Both the position numbers and the translations under genes were made by a program. Below are positions 1 through 6,880 of a stretch of 8,566 bases of DNA, one piece after another (within the stretch, counting starts at the first letter, position 1; each line of letters begins with the position of its first letter). Under the pieces are notes generated by a model. That model searched no databases and was not told the origin of the DNA. It saw only the letters and a program-made list of their open reading frames with translations. The DNA lies in contig DUQY01000154.1 of assembly GCA_012837565.1 (NCBI GenBank), positions 1-8,566 on the forward strand, written 5' to 3'. This DNA is from Bacteroidales bacterium (GTDB lineage: Bacteria; Bacteroidota; Bacteroidia; Bacteroidales; P3).

Positions 1-530
1 CAATTGGAGCCTCAATACTTGTTGGGTTTCTTATACAACTCTTCCTTGAACAACTATCAAAAGGAATGGAACATGGTCACGTGCATTCAAATGGAGAAAA
101 TATAAGTAAAGTTTCATCCGTAATGCTTCTGATTGGTGTTAGTATTCACGCTTTTTTGGAAGGATTTCCAATTATTAGTGACACTGGGGTAAACACCGCA
201 ATGGTTACTGGTATAATTATTCACAATATCCCAATAAGCATAATTTTAGTTGGATCTTTTATTCATAGTGGTTCAAGCAAAACTTTCTCTCTTCTAATGT
301 TAGCAATCTTTGCATCGATGGCAATAATAGGTTCAGAGCTTAATCAAATGCTATCAATACTACATCCATATCAAAATATAATTATTGGAATTGTAGTTGG
401 TATTCTTCTCCATGTTGCAACAACAACTCTTTTCGATTCAGAAGAAAGTCATAAGTATAACCGTACTCGATTCCTTATTATCCTTCTTGCATTTATTATT
501 GTTATACTATTACCAGCACATACACATTAA
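1..530 (+). CDS. ZIP-family divalent metal transporter, C-terminal part (5' end outside window)
   Basis: The open frame runs from base 3 without a stop and enters mid-protein, so the Met codon at 66 is internal. The 21 residues before it read as the end of a membrane helix (GFLIQLFLEQL) and belong to the same protein. About 175 residues are visible. A short His-rich loop (HGHVH, codons 72-86) is followed by a helix with H-A-F-L-E-G (His codon at 147), matching the HxxxEG metal-site motif of ZIP helix 4. The next helix carries H-N-I-P (His codon at 222), matching ZIP helix 5. Two or three more hydrophobic segments follow, and the tail ends HTH. ZIP proteins move Zn2+, Fe2+ or Mn2+ into the cytoplasm across the inner membrane; the metal cannot be told here. 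The residue four after the helix-5 His is Ile, where many ZIPs have Glu or His, so the second metal site may be altered. Family assignment is firm, substrate open. Confidence 0.85.
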   Translation, partial: IGASILVGFLIQLFLEQLSKGMEHGHVHSNGENISKVSSVMLLIGVSIHAFLEGFPIISDTGVNTAMVTGIIIHNIPISIILVGSFIHSGSSKTFSLLMLAIFASMAIIGSELNQMLSILHPYQNIIIGIVVGILLHVATTTLFDSEESHKYNRTRFLIILLAFIIVILLPAHTH

Positions 531-563
531 GGGAAAAAGTCATTATCTATAAGGCTAAAATGA

Positions 564-630
564 ATCTTCGTTTCACGGAATTAGATCTTCGTTTTAAAAA
601 AATGAAACGAAGATCTAGAAAATTAAAACA
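564..630. repeat. TCTTCGTTT-family spacer repeat, two direct copies plus inverted copies
   Basis: TCTTCGTTT occurs at 565-573 and again at 586-594, exactly 21 bp apart. Its reverse complement AAACGAAGA follows at 605-613, and a degraded inverted copy may begin at 626, again 21 bp on. Bases 564-577 are identical to 8347-8360. Bases 605-629 match the minus strand of 8419-8395 at 24 of 25 positions. The two spacers therefore share a repeat family although their flanking genes are unrelated. No open frame covers the region. Confidence 0.75.
582..617. repeat. Perfect 13-bp inverted repeat with 10-nt loop
   Basis: The arms 582-594 (TAGATCTTCGTTT) and 605-617 (AAACGAAGATCTA) are perfect reverse complements around an A-rich 10-nt loop (595-604). 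The structure arises because the spacer repeat is present in both orientations. It lies 51 nt after the ZIP stop codon and could fold in that transcript. It is not followed by a T-run on either strand, so it is not a standard intrinsic terminator, although it might protect a 3' end. Confidence 0.7.
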
Positions 631-659
631 GCGTTTCGCTGAAAGGTCTCTTTGAGCCC
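629..659 (+). other. Two adjacent short hairpins in the ZIP-htrA spacer
   Basis: CAGCG-TTT-CGCTG (629-641) is a perfect 5-bp stem with a three-base loop. Three bases later, GGTCTC-TTT-GAGCCC (645-659) can form a second stem with one mismatch and again a TTT loop. Neither is followed by a T-tract. They may be part of the ZIP 3' untranslated region or of a degraded repeat; no function can be assigned. Confidence 0.35.
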
Positions 660-683
660 TAAAATGGAAAGAAAAATACAGAA

Positions 684-714
684 ATTTAGTTTTAGAAAAA
701 TAATTATACATTTT
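684..714 (+). promoter_or_regulatory. Weak candidate promoter for htrA
   Basis: TACATTTT at 707-714 matches the Bacteroidota -7 consensus TAnnTTTG at all but the last base. A loose TTTA (685-688) lies near the -33 position. Transcription would start near 721 and leave a leader of about 68 nt. The match is imperfect and the region is AT-rich, so chance resemblance is possible. Confidence 0.3.
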
Positions 715-788
715 CTTCGTTCAGGTTATCATAAGGTGTTTAAAAAACAACGTAATTAAATTAATGGTTAAATTAAAAACGAAAACTT

Positions 789-2150
789 ATGAAGACCCTA
801 AGAAACAAAACTCTTCTATTAATTATCATTACATTATTGAGCTTTAACAATTCTAAGGCTCAAACTTTCCAAAACATTGATTTCACACAAGCAGCAGAGC
901 ATACCATTCATGCTGTTGTTCATATCCAATGCGATTATGCTCAACAGACCAATTTCTACGAGGATTTCTTTGGGTTTCTAATTCCTCAACAACGTTCACG
1001 TACTTTTCAAACCTCTGGCTCAGGAGTAATAATACATCAAGATGGTTATATTGTTACTAATAATCATGTTGTTCAAGATGCAGATAGCATTCAAGTTATT
1101 TTGAACGACAAAAGACGATATAAGGCTAGGATTATTGGGAACGATGCATCTTCAGACATAGCCGTAATAAAGATTGAAGCAGAAAACCTACCTATTGTTG
1201 AGTTTGGAGATTCCGATAAGTCAAAAATTGGTCAGTGGGTACTGGCTGTTGGTAACCCTTTTAACCTAAGCTCAACCGTAACAGCAGGAATAATTAGTGC
1301 TAAGGCTAGAAACCTAAATATTTTAGGACATAAGATGAATGAAAACCCACTAAAGTCATTTATACAAACCGATGCTGCAATTAACCCTGGCAATAGTGGT
1401 GGTGCATTAGTTGATTTGGAGGGTAAGCTCGTTGGAATAAACACTGCCATTGCTTCAAATACTGGTTCTTATGCTGGCTACTCATTTGCAATTCCTTCAA
1501 ATATTGTTAGAAAGATAACCTCCGATATAATAAGATATGGGACTACTCAGATAGCTTACTTAGGAGTTAGTTCTGCCGAAATAGATTCAAGGCTTGCAGA
1601 GACGAAAGGGATAAAAAACTTAAATGGGGTTTATGTTGTTTCTATTTTAGAAAATGGATCTGCAAAGAAGGCTGGAATTAAGGAAGGAGATATAATCATT
1701 CAAATTGGAGGCAAAGATATTAATTATTATTCCGAAATGAATGAAGTCTTGGCACAAAGCTCTCCTGGTGATAAGGTTACTATTAAGTATGAAAGAGATG
1801 GTAAGGTTTTTGAAAAAAATATTATTCTACTTAATGAAAAAGGCGATACTTCAATAGTAAAAAAAGAAGAAAAGAATATAATTAATGTTTTGAATGCAGA
1901 ACTTAGAGAGCTTTCTGTAAAAGAGAAAAAGAATTATGGGATTGAAAATGCTTATATGATTGAAAAGCTTAACAACTCTCCTTTTGCTCGAATAGGACTA
2001 AAGAAAAATTTTATCATTACAAGTATTGACAAAAATCCTAATACTAAGGCTAGCGATTTAATGGCTTTGAATAATAGAAAAGGTAAGGTAATCGTTGAGG
2101 GGTTCTATCCTAACGACAATAGAAGGTTTTATTTTATTCTGGTACTCTAA
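789..2150 (+). CDS. htrA: Periplasmic HtrA/DegP-type serine endoprotease (Do family)
   Basis: The 453-residue protein begins with a Sec signal peptide: a basic start, a hydrophobic core at residues 9-19, and probable cleavage after SKA (residue 24). This places it in the periplasm. A trypsin-like domain follows at about 30-250, with the full triad: His93 in TNNHVV, Asp123 in SDIAVIKI and Ser203 in GNSGGAL. A PDZ domain spans about 258-350 (YLGV start, GSAKKAGIKEGD core). A second, more diverged PDZ-like segment covers about 366-450, with a short linker between them. The length matches two-PDZ DegP/DegQ proteins. Such enzymes degrade or chaperone misfolded envelope proteins. The ATG at 789 is preceded by A-rich sequence with no Shine-Dalgarno, as usual in Bacteroidota, and gives a good signal peptide. 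rpoD lies 129 bp downstream with its own promoter, so co-transcription is possible but not needed. Confidence 0.95.
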   Translation: MKTLRNKTLLLIIITLLSFNNSKAQTFQNIDFTQAAEHTIHAVVHIQCDYAQQTNFYEDFFGFLIPQQRSRTFQTSGSGVIIHQDGYIVTNNHVVQDADSIQVILNDKRRYKARIIGNDASSDIAVIKIEAENLPIVEFGDSDKSKIGQWVLAVGNPFNLSSTVTAGIISAKARNLNILGHKMNENPLKSFIQTDAAINPGNSGGALVDLEGKLVGINTAIASNTGSYAGYSFAIPSNIVRKITSDIIRYGTTQIAYLGVSSAEIDSRLAETKGIKNLNGVYVVSILENGSAKKAGIKEGDIIIQIGGKDINYYSEMNEVLAQSSPGDKVTIKYERDGKVFEKNIILLNEKGDTSIVKKEEKNIINVLNAELRELSVKEKKNYGIENAYMIEKLNNSPFARIGLKKNFIITSIDKNPNTKASDLMALNNRKGKVIVEGFYPNDNRRFYFILVL

Positions 2151-2159
2151 AAAAAGAAT

Positions 2160-2179
2160 GTTGAAAACTCGTTGATAAC
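2160..2179 (+). promoter_or_regulatory. Tandem 9-mer pair upstream of rpoD, possible regulator or DnaA-like sites
   Basis: GTTGAAAAC (2160-2168) and GTTGATAAC (2171-2179) agree at 8 of 9 bases. They repeat every 11 bp, about one helical turn, and lie near -72 to -53 of the predicted rpoD start. On the same strand, TGTTGAAAA and CGTTGATAA each match the DnaA box TGTGGATAA at 7 of 9 positions. A regulator site is an inference; no conservation data are available here. Confidence 0.35.
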
Positions 2180-2217
2180 TTTCTTTCCCTATATGTAAAA
2201 TCATAGTAATTCTGATA

Positions 2218-2225
2218 TACATTTG
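2218..2225 (+). promoter_or_regulatory. rpoD promoter, -7 box TACATTTG
   Basis: TACATTTG is a perfect match to the Bacteroidota -7 consensus TAnnTTTG. The -33 region is poor: TATG at 2192-2195 is the nearest candidate and is spaced slightly wide. Transcription is expected to start near 2232, giving a leader of about 48 nt before the ATG at 2280. The box overlaps an in-frame TTG at 2223, which argues against that TTG as the translation start. Confidence 0.6.
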
Positions 2226-2279
2226 CAAGGTAATACAATAGGTCTATTTTTTAAATGGATTTATTCAAATATTGGGGTT

Positions 2280-3140
2280 ATGAGACAATTAAAAATTTCC
2301 AAAACTATTACAAATAGACAAATTAGTTCTTTGGATAAGTTTCTTCAAGATGTTAGCAGAGAAGAAATGATTAGTGCAGAGGAAGAGGTTCTACTTGCAC
2401 AAAGAATTAAGAATGGTGATCAAAAAGCCTTAGACAAACTTGTTAAGGCAAACCTTCGTTTTGTTATTTCTGTTGCCAAACAATATCAAAACCAAGGCCT
2501 AAGTCTTCCTGACTTAATAAATGAAGGTAATCTTGGTTTGATAAAAGCTGCTAAACGTTTTGACGAAACAAGAGGGTTTAAATTCATTTCCTATGCAGTT
2601 TGGTGGATACGTCAAGCAATTCTTCAAGCCCTTGCAGAACAAAGCCGGATTGTAAGACTACCCTTAAATCAAGTTGGAGCTATAAACAGAATTAAGAAAG
2701 AGACTTCAATTTTAGAACAAAAACTAGAACGTAGCCCTACATTAGATGAGCTTTCTGAAACCTTAGACACTACACGAGAGAAACTAAGCGACCTTATTTC
2801 AATATCTTTTAAAGCAATATCAATGGATGCTCCTGTCACTGAGGACGAAGAAATTAACCTAATTGATATTTACCAAGACGATTCAGCAGAAGGAACCGAC
2901 AAAAAAGTAATGCAAGATAGTCTTTCGGCAGAAATATCACGCTGCCTTTCAATTCTAAACCAAAGAGAAAGAGAGATTATAGCTTTATTTTATGGTATAG
3001 GACAAAACCATGGCTACACATTAGAAGAAGTTGCTGTTCATTTTAACCTAACAAAGGAAAGAGTAAGGCAAATTAAAGATAGGGCAATTAAAAGATTAAA
3101 AGAAAGAGCCCAAACAGAACAGTTACAATCATATCTTTAG
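2280..3140 (+). CDS. rpoD: Primary RNA polymerase sigma factor RpoD (sigma-70 family, short Bacteroidota type)
   Basis: Housekeeping sigma factor that directs core RNA polymerase to promoters. With the ATG at 2280 the protein has 286 residues and begins MRQLKISKTITNR, the usual opening of Bacteroidota RpoD. The frame is open further upstream to a TTG at 2223, but that lies inside the predicted promoter. Region 1.2 is at about 15-50 (SLDKFLQDVSREE). Region 2 is at about 52-122, with the conserved NLRFVISVAKQY, GLSLPDLINEGNLGL and FISYAVWWIRQAI stretches. Region 3 is at about 130-205. Region 4 is at about 218-275, with the helix-turn-helix TLEEVAVHFNLTKERVRQIK recognising the -33 element. Region 1.1 is absent, as is normal for this phylum. 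An extra residue or two before TLEE (GQNHGY) is a small local variation. Transcription ends at the hairpin starting 17 bp after the stop. Confidence 0.97.
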   Translation: MRQLKISKTITNRQISSLDKFLQDVSREEMISAEEEVLLAQRIKNGDQKALDKLVKANLRFVISVAKQYQNQGLSLPDLINEGNLGLIKAAKRFDETRGFKFISYAVWWIRQAILQALAEQSRIVRLPLNQVGAINRIKKETSILEQKLERSPTLDELSETLDTTREKLSDLISISFKAISMDAPVTEDEEINLIDIYQDDSAEGTDKKVMQDSLSAEISRCLSILNQREREIIALFYGIGQNHGYTLEEVAVHFNLTKERVRQIKDRAIKRLKERAQTEQLQSYL

Positions 3141-3156
3141 TTGAGTAAAGAGTAAA

Positions 3157-3190
3157 AAAAAGACTCGTTCTAAGAAGGACGAGTCTTTTT
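3157..3190. terminator. Bidirectional intrinsic terminator between rpoD and the threonine dehydrogenase gene
   Basis: AAAAAGACTCGT (3157-3168) and ACGAGTCTTTTT (3179-3190) are perfect 12-bp complements. The stem can extend by a C-G pair and a G-T wobble to leave a six-base loop (TAAGAA). The A-tract on one side and T-tract on the other give a U-run on both strands. It sits 17 bp after the rpoD stop and 31 bp past the stop of the convergent gene, so it should terminate both. Confidence 0.9.
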
Positions 3191-3220
3191 GGTATTTATC
3201 TATAAAGTTTTAGAATAGAT

Positions 3221-4174
3221 TTATTTTAGAAGTTTCTTTGATAGTTTGTCAAGCATATCTATTGTTGTGCTTTCTAAGTTGAACTTAGGTTTGAAACCCC
3301 ATTCTTCTCTTGCACAAGTGTCGTCCATCCAATTTGGCCATGTGTCTGCAATCTTTTGTCTGATTTCATCAAACTTATATTCCATAACAAAGTCAGGCTT
3401 ATGTTTTTTGATTTCATTGTAGATTGCTTCTGGATCGAAGTTCATTGCAGTTATATTAAATGAGTTTCTATGCTTAAGCATTGTTGGGTCAGCTTCCATT
3501 ATGTTTATTGCTGCATCCAATGCGTCTGGCATATACATCATATCTAATTGAGTACCTTTCTTTAGTGGGCAGTAGAACTTTTCACCCTTAACTGCTGCAT
3601 AGTAAATCTCTACTGCATAGTCGGTGGTTCCTCCCCCTGGCAAAGTAACATTGGATATAAGTCCTGGATATCTTACCGAACGAGCATCTACTCCAAAACG
3701 TTCGAAGTAGTAATCTGATAGTAATTCACCCGCAACCTTTGTTACTCCGTATATGGTGTTTGGTCTTTGTATTGTGTCTTGTGGTGTTCCATCTTGAGGT
3801 GTTGAAATTCCAAATGCTCCGATTGAACTTGGAGTAAAGATTCCACAATTGTATTCTCTTGAAACTTCCAAGCAATTAAGTATTGCTCCCATTCCAACAT
3901 TCCAACCTAACATTGGGTTGTTTTCAGCTGTTGCAGAAAGTATAGCTACTAAGTTATAAATAGTATCGATTTTGTATTTCTTTACTATTGCTGCAATTTC
4001 ATTAGCCTTTGTTGCATCACATTGTTCTACTGGACCTGATTGCATTATTTGTTCACAAAGTGGAAGCCTGATATCGGTTGCAACAACATTCGCTCCACCA
4101 TAAACCTCCCTTAGTCGCATCGTTAATTCAGAACCTATTTGTCCTCCTGAACCTAATACTAATATGTTTTTCAT
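3221..4174 (-). CDS. tdh: L-threonine 3-dehydrogenase, SDR (NAD-dependent epimerase-like) type
   Basis: Predicted to oxidise L-threonine to 2-amino-3-ketobutyrate with NAD+ in the cytoplasm. The 317-residue protein is an extended short-chain dehydrogenase. The Rossmann motif is G8-x-x-G11-x-x-G14 (GSGGQIG), with Asp34 at the end of the second strand, which favours NAD over NADP. The active-site Ser region is TPSSIGAFG (114-122), and the catalytic pair is Tyr142-x-x-x-Lys146 (YGVTK). The later motifs RYPGLIS (168-174) and DMMYMPDAL (211-219) are typical of the SDR threonine dehydrogenases, which are unrelated to the zinc-dependent E. coli Tdh. The gene follows kbl by 26 bp on the same strand, and Kbl uses its product; this context separates it from a sugar-nucleotide epimerase, which sequence alone would allow. 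The ATG is preceded by a purine-rich AGAGAAAAG stretch. Confidence 0.9.
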   Translation of the reverse strand: MKNILVLGSGGQIGSELTMRLREVYGGANVVATDIRLPLCEQIMQSGPVEQCDATKANEIAAIVKKYKIDTIYNLVAILSATAENNPMLGWNVGMGAILNCLEVSREYNCGIFTPSSIGAFGISTPQDGTPQDTIQRPNTIYGVTKVAGELLSDYYFERFGVDARSVRYPGLISNVTLPGGGTTDYAVEIYYAAVKGEKFYCPLKKGTQLDMMYMPDALDAAINIMEADPTMLKHRNSFNITAMNFDPEAIYNEIKKHKPDFVMEYKFDEIRQKIADTWPNWMDDTCAREEWGFKPKFNLESTTIDMLDKLSKKLLK

Positions 4175-4200
4175 TGTTTATTCTTTTCTCTTACTTGTTC

Positions 4201-5391
4201 CTATTTCAAAACCCCTAATTCTTTTCCAACTTTAGTAAAGGCTGCAATACATTTATCTAATTGAGCCCTGTCATGTCCTGCTGAAACTTGAACACGAATT
4301 CTTGCTTGTCCTTTTGGAACAACTGGGAAGAAGAATCCTGTAACGAATATTCCTTCTTCTTGTAGACGAGCTGCAACTTCTTGTGATAGTTTTGCATCAT
4401 AAAGCATTACTGCACAAATTGCTGATTGTGTTGGTTTGATATCGAAACCTGCCTCTTTCATTTTATTAACGAAATACTCCGTATTAGCGTGTAGCTTGTC
4501 TTGAAGTGTATTTGTTTTATCAATAAGGTTGAAGGTTGCAATTCCTGCTGCTGCAATCATTGGAGGGATTGAATTAGAGAAAAGATAAGGACGAGAACGT
4601 TGACGTAACATTTCTATTATTTCTCTCTTTCCTGTTGTAAATCCACCAATTGCTCCACCAAATGCTTTACCTAGTGTTCCTGTTATGATTTCTACTTTAC
4701 CAATAAGGTTAAATTGTTCTGTTGTTCCACGACCTGTTCTTCCACAAACTCCTGCTGAGTGAGATTCGTCAACCATAACCATTGCATCATATTTTTGAGC
4801 AAGAGCATAGATTTTGTCAAGTGGTGCAACGTTGCCGTCCATTGAGAAAACTCCGTCGGTAACAATTAATTTGAAACGGCAATCCTTAGCATCAATAAGT
4901 TGTTTTTCAAGATCAGCCATATCAGCATTTGCATAGCGGAAACGTTGTGCCTTACATAAACGAACTCCATCAATAATTGAAGCGTGGTTAAGTGCATCTG
5001 AAATCACTGCATCTTCTGCACCTAATAATGGTTCGAAAACTCCACCATTTGCATCAAAACAAGCAGCATACAATATAGTATCTTCGGTTCCGAAGAACTT
5101 AGATATTGTTGCTTCTAATTCTTTATGCAAATCTTGTGTTCCGCAAATAAAACGTACAGAGCTCATTCCGAAACCTCTTTCGTCCATTGCTTTCTTTGCT
5201 GCATCTATTATCTCTTGGTTGTCAGACAATCCAAGGTAGTTGTTTGCACAGAAGTTCAACACATCACCTGCTTCAGATGTTTTGATTGATGATGATTGAG
5301 GGGTGATAATAATTCTTTCGTTTTTGTAAAGACCTGCGTCTTTAATTCCTGCTATTTCTGATTGTAGGAAGTTTTGAAACTTTTCGTACAT
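4201..5391 (-). CDS. kbl: 2-amino-3-ketobutyrate CoA ligase (glycine C-acetyltransferase)
   Basis: PLP enzyme that cleaves 2-amino-3-ketobutyrate with CoA to glycine and acetyl-CoA, the second step of threonine breakdown. The 396-residue length is close to the 398 of E. coli Kbl, and it belongs to the alpha-oxoamine synthase family. Visible marks are ANNYLGLSDN (49-58), GFGMSSVRFICGTQ (73-86), His136 in NHAS, which stacks on PLP, Ser185 in FSMDG, Asp208 and His211 in VDESHSAG, and the Schiff-base Lys242 in TGTLGKAFGG. RIRVQVSAGH (364-373) is the conserved C-terminal substrate/carboxylate region. Related enzymes (8-amino-7-oxononanoate synthase, serine palmitoyltransferase) are less likely because of the SSVRFICGTQ motif and the adjacent threonine dehydrogenase gene. 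It is the first gene of a two-gene operon read from a promoter at about 5466-5496. Confidence 0.95.
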   Translation of the reverse strand: MYEKFQNFLQSEIAGIKDAGLYKNERIIITPQSSSIKTSEAGDVLNFCANNYLGLSDNQEIIDAAKKAMDERGFGMSSVRFICGTQDLHKELEATISKFFGTEDTILYAACFDANGGVFEPLLGAEDAVISDALNHASIIDGVRLCKAQRFRYANADMADLEKQLIDAKDCRFKLIVTDGVFSMDGNVAPLDKIYALAQKYDAMVMVDESHSAGVCGRTGRGTTEQFNLIGKVEIITGTLGKAFGGAIGGFTTGKREIIEMLRQRSRPYLFSNSIPPMIAAAGIATFNLIDKTNTLQDKLHANTEYFVNKMKEAGFDIKPTQSAICAVMLYDAKLSQEVAARLQEEGIFVTGFFFPVVPKGQARIRVQVSAGHDRAQLDKCIAAFTKVGKELGVLK

Positions 5392-5461
5392 AGTAATTTG
5401 TTATTTATAAATATTAATAATTTTCAAGCCCTTGCGATAAATAGTTTTATCATCGTAATAA

Positions 5462-5492
5462 TCTGCAAATTTAAAAAAATATATTAACTTTG
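5462..5492 (+). promoter_or_regulatory. trkA promoter (TCTG - 19 bp - TAACTTTG)
   Basis: TAACTTTG at 5485-5492 is a perfect -7 box (TAnnTTTG). TCTG at 5462-5465 matches three of four -33 bases with a 19-bp gap. The expected start is near 5499, giving a 41-nt leader. An inverted AAAACAA/TTGTTTT pair (5500-5506, 5513-5519) in that leader is AT-only apart from one pair and is probably weak. Confidence 0.7.
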
Positions 5493-5496
5493 CAGA
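5466..5496 (-). promoter_or_regulatory. kbl-tdh promoter on the minus strand (TCTG - 19 bp - TAAATTTG)
   Basis: Read on the minus strand, TAAATTTG (5473-5466) is a perfect -7 box. TCTG (5496-5493) lies 19 bp upstream as a three-of-four -33 element. Transcription would start near 5459 and leave a leader of about 68 nt before the kbl ATG. A GATAAA/TTTATC inverted repeat (5436-5441, 5446-5451) falls early in that leader. The promoter lies almost entirely inside the trkA promoter. Confidence 0.65.
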
Positions 5497-5539
5497 GGAA
5501 AAACAAGTATTTTTGTTTTATTAATGCTAATATCCTATT

Positions 5540-6880
5540 ATGAATATTGTTATTGCAGGTGATGGTGAGGTGGGCTTTCATTTAGCTCGCTCTCTTTCTA
5601 AGGTTAAACATAACATTACGGTTGTTGACCCAAACTCCGAACTTCTAAAAATGCTTGAAGCAGATTCTGATCTTCTTACAATTGCTGGTAATTCAACCTC
5701 TCTTAAGACCTTACGTGAGGCAGATGTTGCAAATGCTGATTTATTAATTTCGGTTCTTCATGAGGAAAGTATCAATATTATAACCTGTATGCTTGGGAAG
5801 AGATTGGGTGCAAAAAGAACCATAGCTAGGGTTAACACACAAGAATACCTCAACGACATTAACAAAGGAATGTTTAAGGGAATGGGTGTTGATGAACTGG
5901 TTTGTCCAGAGAAAATTGCTGCAAAGGAAATATCGAACCTACTTACAAGGAATGTGGCAACCGAACTTTTTGATTTTTCTAACGGTCTTCTATGCATATA
6001 TATGTTTAGAGTGGATCAAAAATCCTTAGTTATAAACAAAACTTTGATTGAAGTTGCAAAAGAGCATCCTAATTTAGGTGTTAGGACAGTTTGTATTATT
6101 AGGAAAGGGAGGACAATTATTCCTAAGGGAGATGAAACGTATTTGATTAATGACCTGATTTATCTTATAGCAAGACCTGATAGCGTGAATAAAATAAAGC
6201 AATTGGGAGGTAAGGAGGATCATAGTATAAAGAATGCAATAATTGTTGGTGGTGGAAGAATTGGAAGAAGAGCTGCCATTAACCTTCACAACAAAGTTGA
6301 TATTAAAATAATAGAGCAAAACATTGAACGCTGCAATCGTTTGGCTAATGAATTTGATGATGTGATGATAATTAATGGTAATGGTAGTGATGTTTCTTTG
6401 CTCCAAGATGAAGGAATTAACGAAACAGATGCTTTTATTGCACTAACCCAATCAACAGAAACAAATATTATGGCATGCCTTTATGCACATCGTCAAGGAG
6501 TGAAAAAGACAATAGCACTTGTTGAAAACCTTAACTATATTGATGTATCTCAAGATATAGGTATAGATACAATTATTAACAAAAAACTAATCACAGCAAA
6601 TTATATCACACGCTTTACCTTAGGTGGAGAAATAACATCTTCGAAATGGCTTTCTGGAATAGATGCTGAAGTTGTTGAAGTTGTTGCAAAGAAAGGTTCT
6701 CCAATATCCAAAAAGCAATTAAAGGATATTAAATTCCCAGAGGGAGTAAATATTGGTGGATTAGTTAGAAATGGCAAGGCTATAATTGCAAATGGAGATA
6801 CACAAATTGAATATAATGATAAGGTTGTGGCCTTTACAATTCCAGAGTCTACAGAAAAACTTCTTAAACTACTAAGTTAA
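5540..6880 (+). CDS. trkA: TrkA, NAD-binding regulatory subunit of the Trk potassium uptake system
   Basis: Peripheral cytoplasmic protein that binds NAD(H) or ATP and gates the TrkH channel. Its 446 residues contain two RCK repeats, as in classic TrkA. The first nucleotide-binding half begins at residue 1 with G7-D-G9-E-V-G12 and Asp30 ending the second strand (TVVDPN). The second begins at about 231 with G237-G-G239-R-I-G242 and Glu259 in the matching place. RCK_C substrate/ligand domains follow each half at about 141-222 and 369-446. No membrane segment is seen. The stop codon TAA shares its last base with the trkH start (TAATG), which suggests translational coupling and matched amounts of the two subunits. 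The start ATG at 5540 begins directly with the Rossmann strand and has no Shine-Dalgarno. Confidence 0.96.
   Translation: MNIVIAGDGEVGFHLARSLSKVKHNITVVDPNSELLKMLEADSDLLTIAGNSTSLKTLREADVANADLLISVLHEESINIITCMLGKRLGAKRTIARVNTQEYLNDINKGMFKGMGVDELVCPEKIAAKEISNLLTRNVATELFDFSNGLLCIYMFRVDQKSLVINKTLIEVAKEHPNLGVRTVCIIRKGRTIIPKGDETYLINDLIYLIARPDSVNKIKQLGGKEDHSIKNAIIVGGGRIGRRAAINLHNKVDIKIIEQNIERCNRLANEFDDVMIINGNGSDVSLLQDEGINETDAFIALTQSTETNIMACLYAHRQGVKKTIALVENLNYIDVSQDIGIDTIINKKLITANYITRFTLGGEITSSKWLSGIDAEVVEVVAKKGSPISKKQLKDIKFPEGVNIGGLVRNGKAIIANGDTQIEYNDKVVAFTIPESTEKLLKLLS

Noticed and set aside
66..530. ZIP gene read as a complete 154-residue protein starting at 66
   Set aside because: The frame is open to the window edge, and the preceding residues form the end of a transmembrane helix of the same family, so the gene is truncated rather than short.
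582..617. Terminator for the ZIP gene
   Set aside because: The 13-bp inverted repeat has no T-run after it on either strand; it is explained by opposite copies of the spacer repeat.
1232..1450. 72-codon minus-strand ORF within htrA
   Set aside because: It lies opposite the conserved protease core, which fully explains the region, and its translation resembles no family I know.
2223..2279. Alternative TTG start that would extend RpoD by 19 residues
   Set aside because: The TTG lies inside the predicted -7 box, and the ATG at 2280 gives the standard Bacteroidota RpoD N-terminus.
5436..5451. GATAAA/TTTATC inverted repeat in the kbl leader as a riboswitch or operator
   Set aside because: It is six AT-rich pairs with no wider conserved structure; chance is likely in this base composition.
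5758..6406. Two minus-strand ORFs (5758-5997, 6074-6406) opposite trkA
   Set aside because: Both are shadows of the intact TrkA frame, with low-complexity translations and no recognisable motif.
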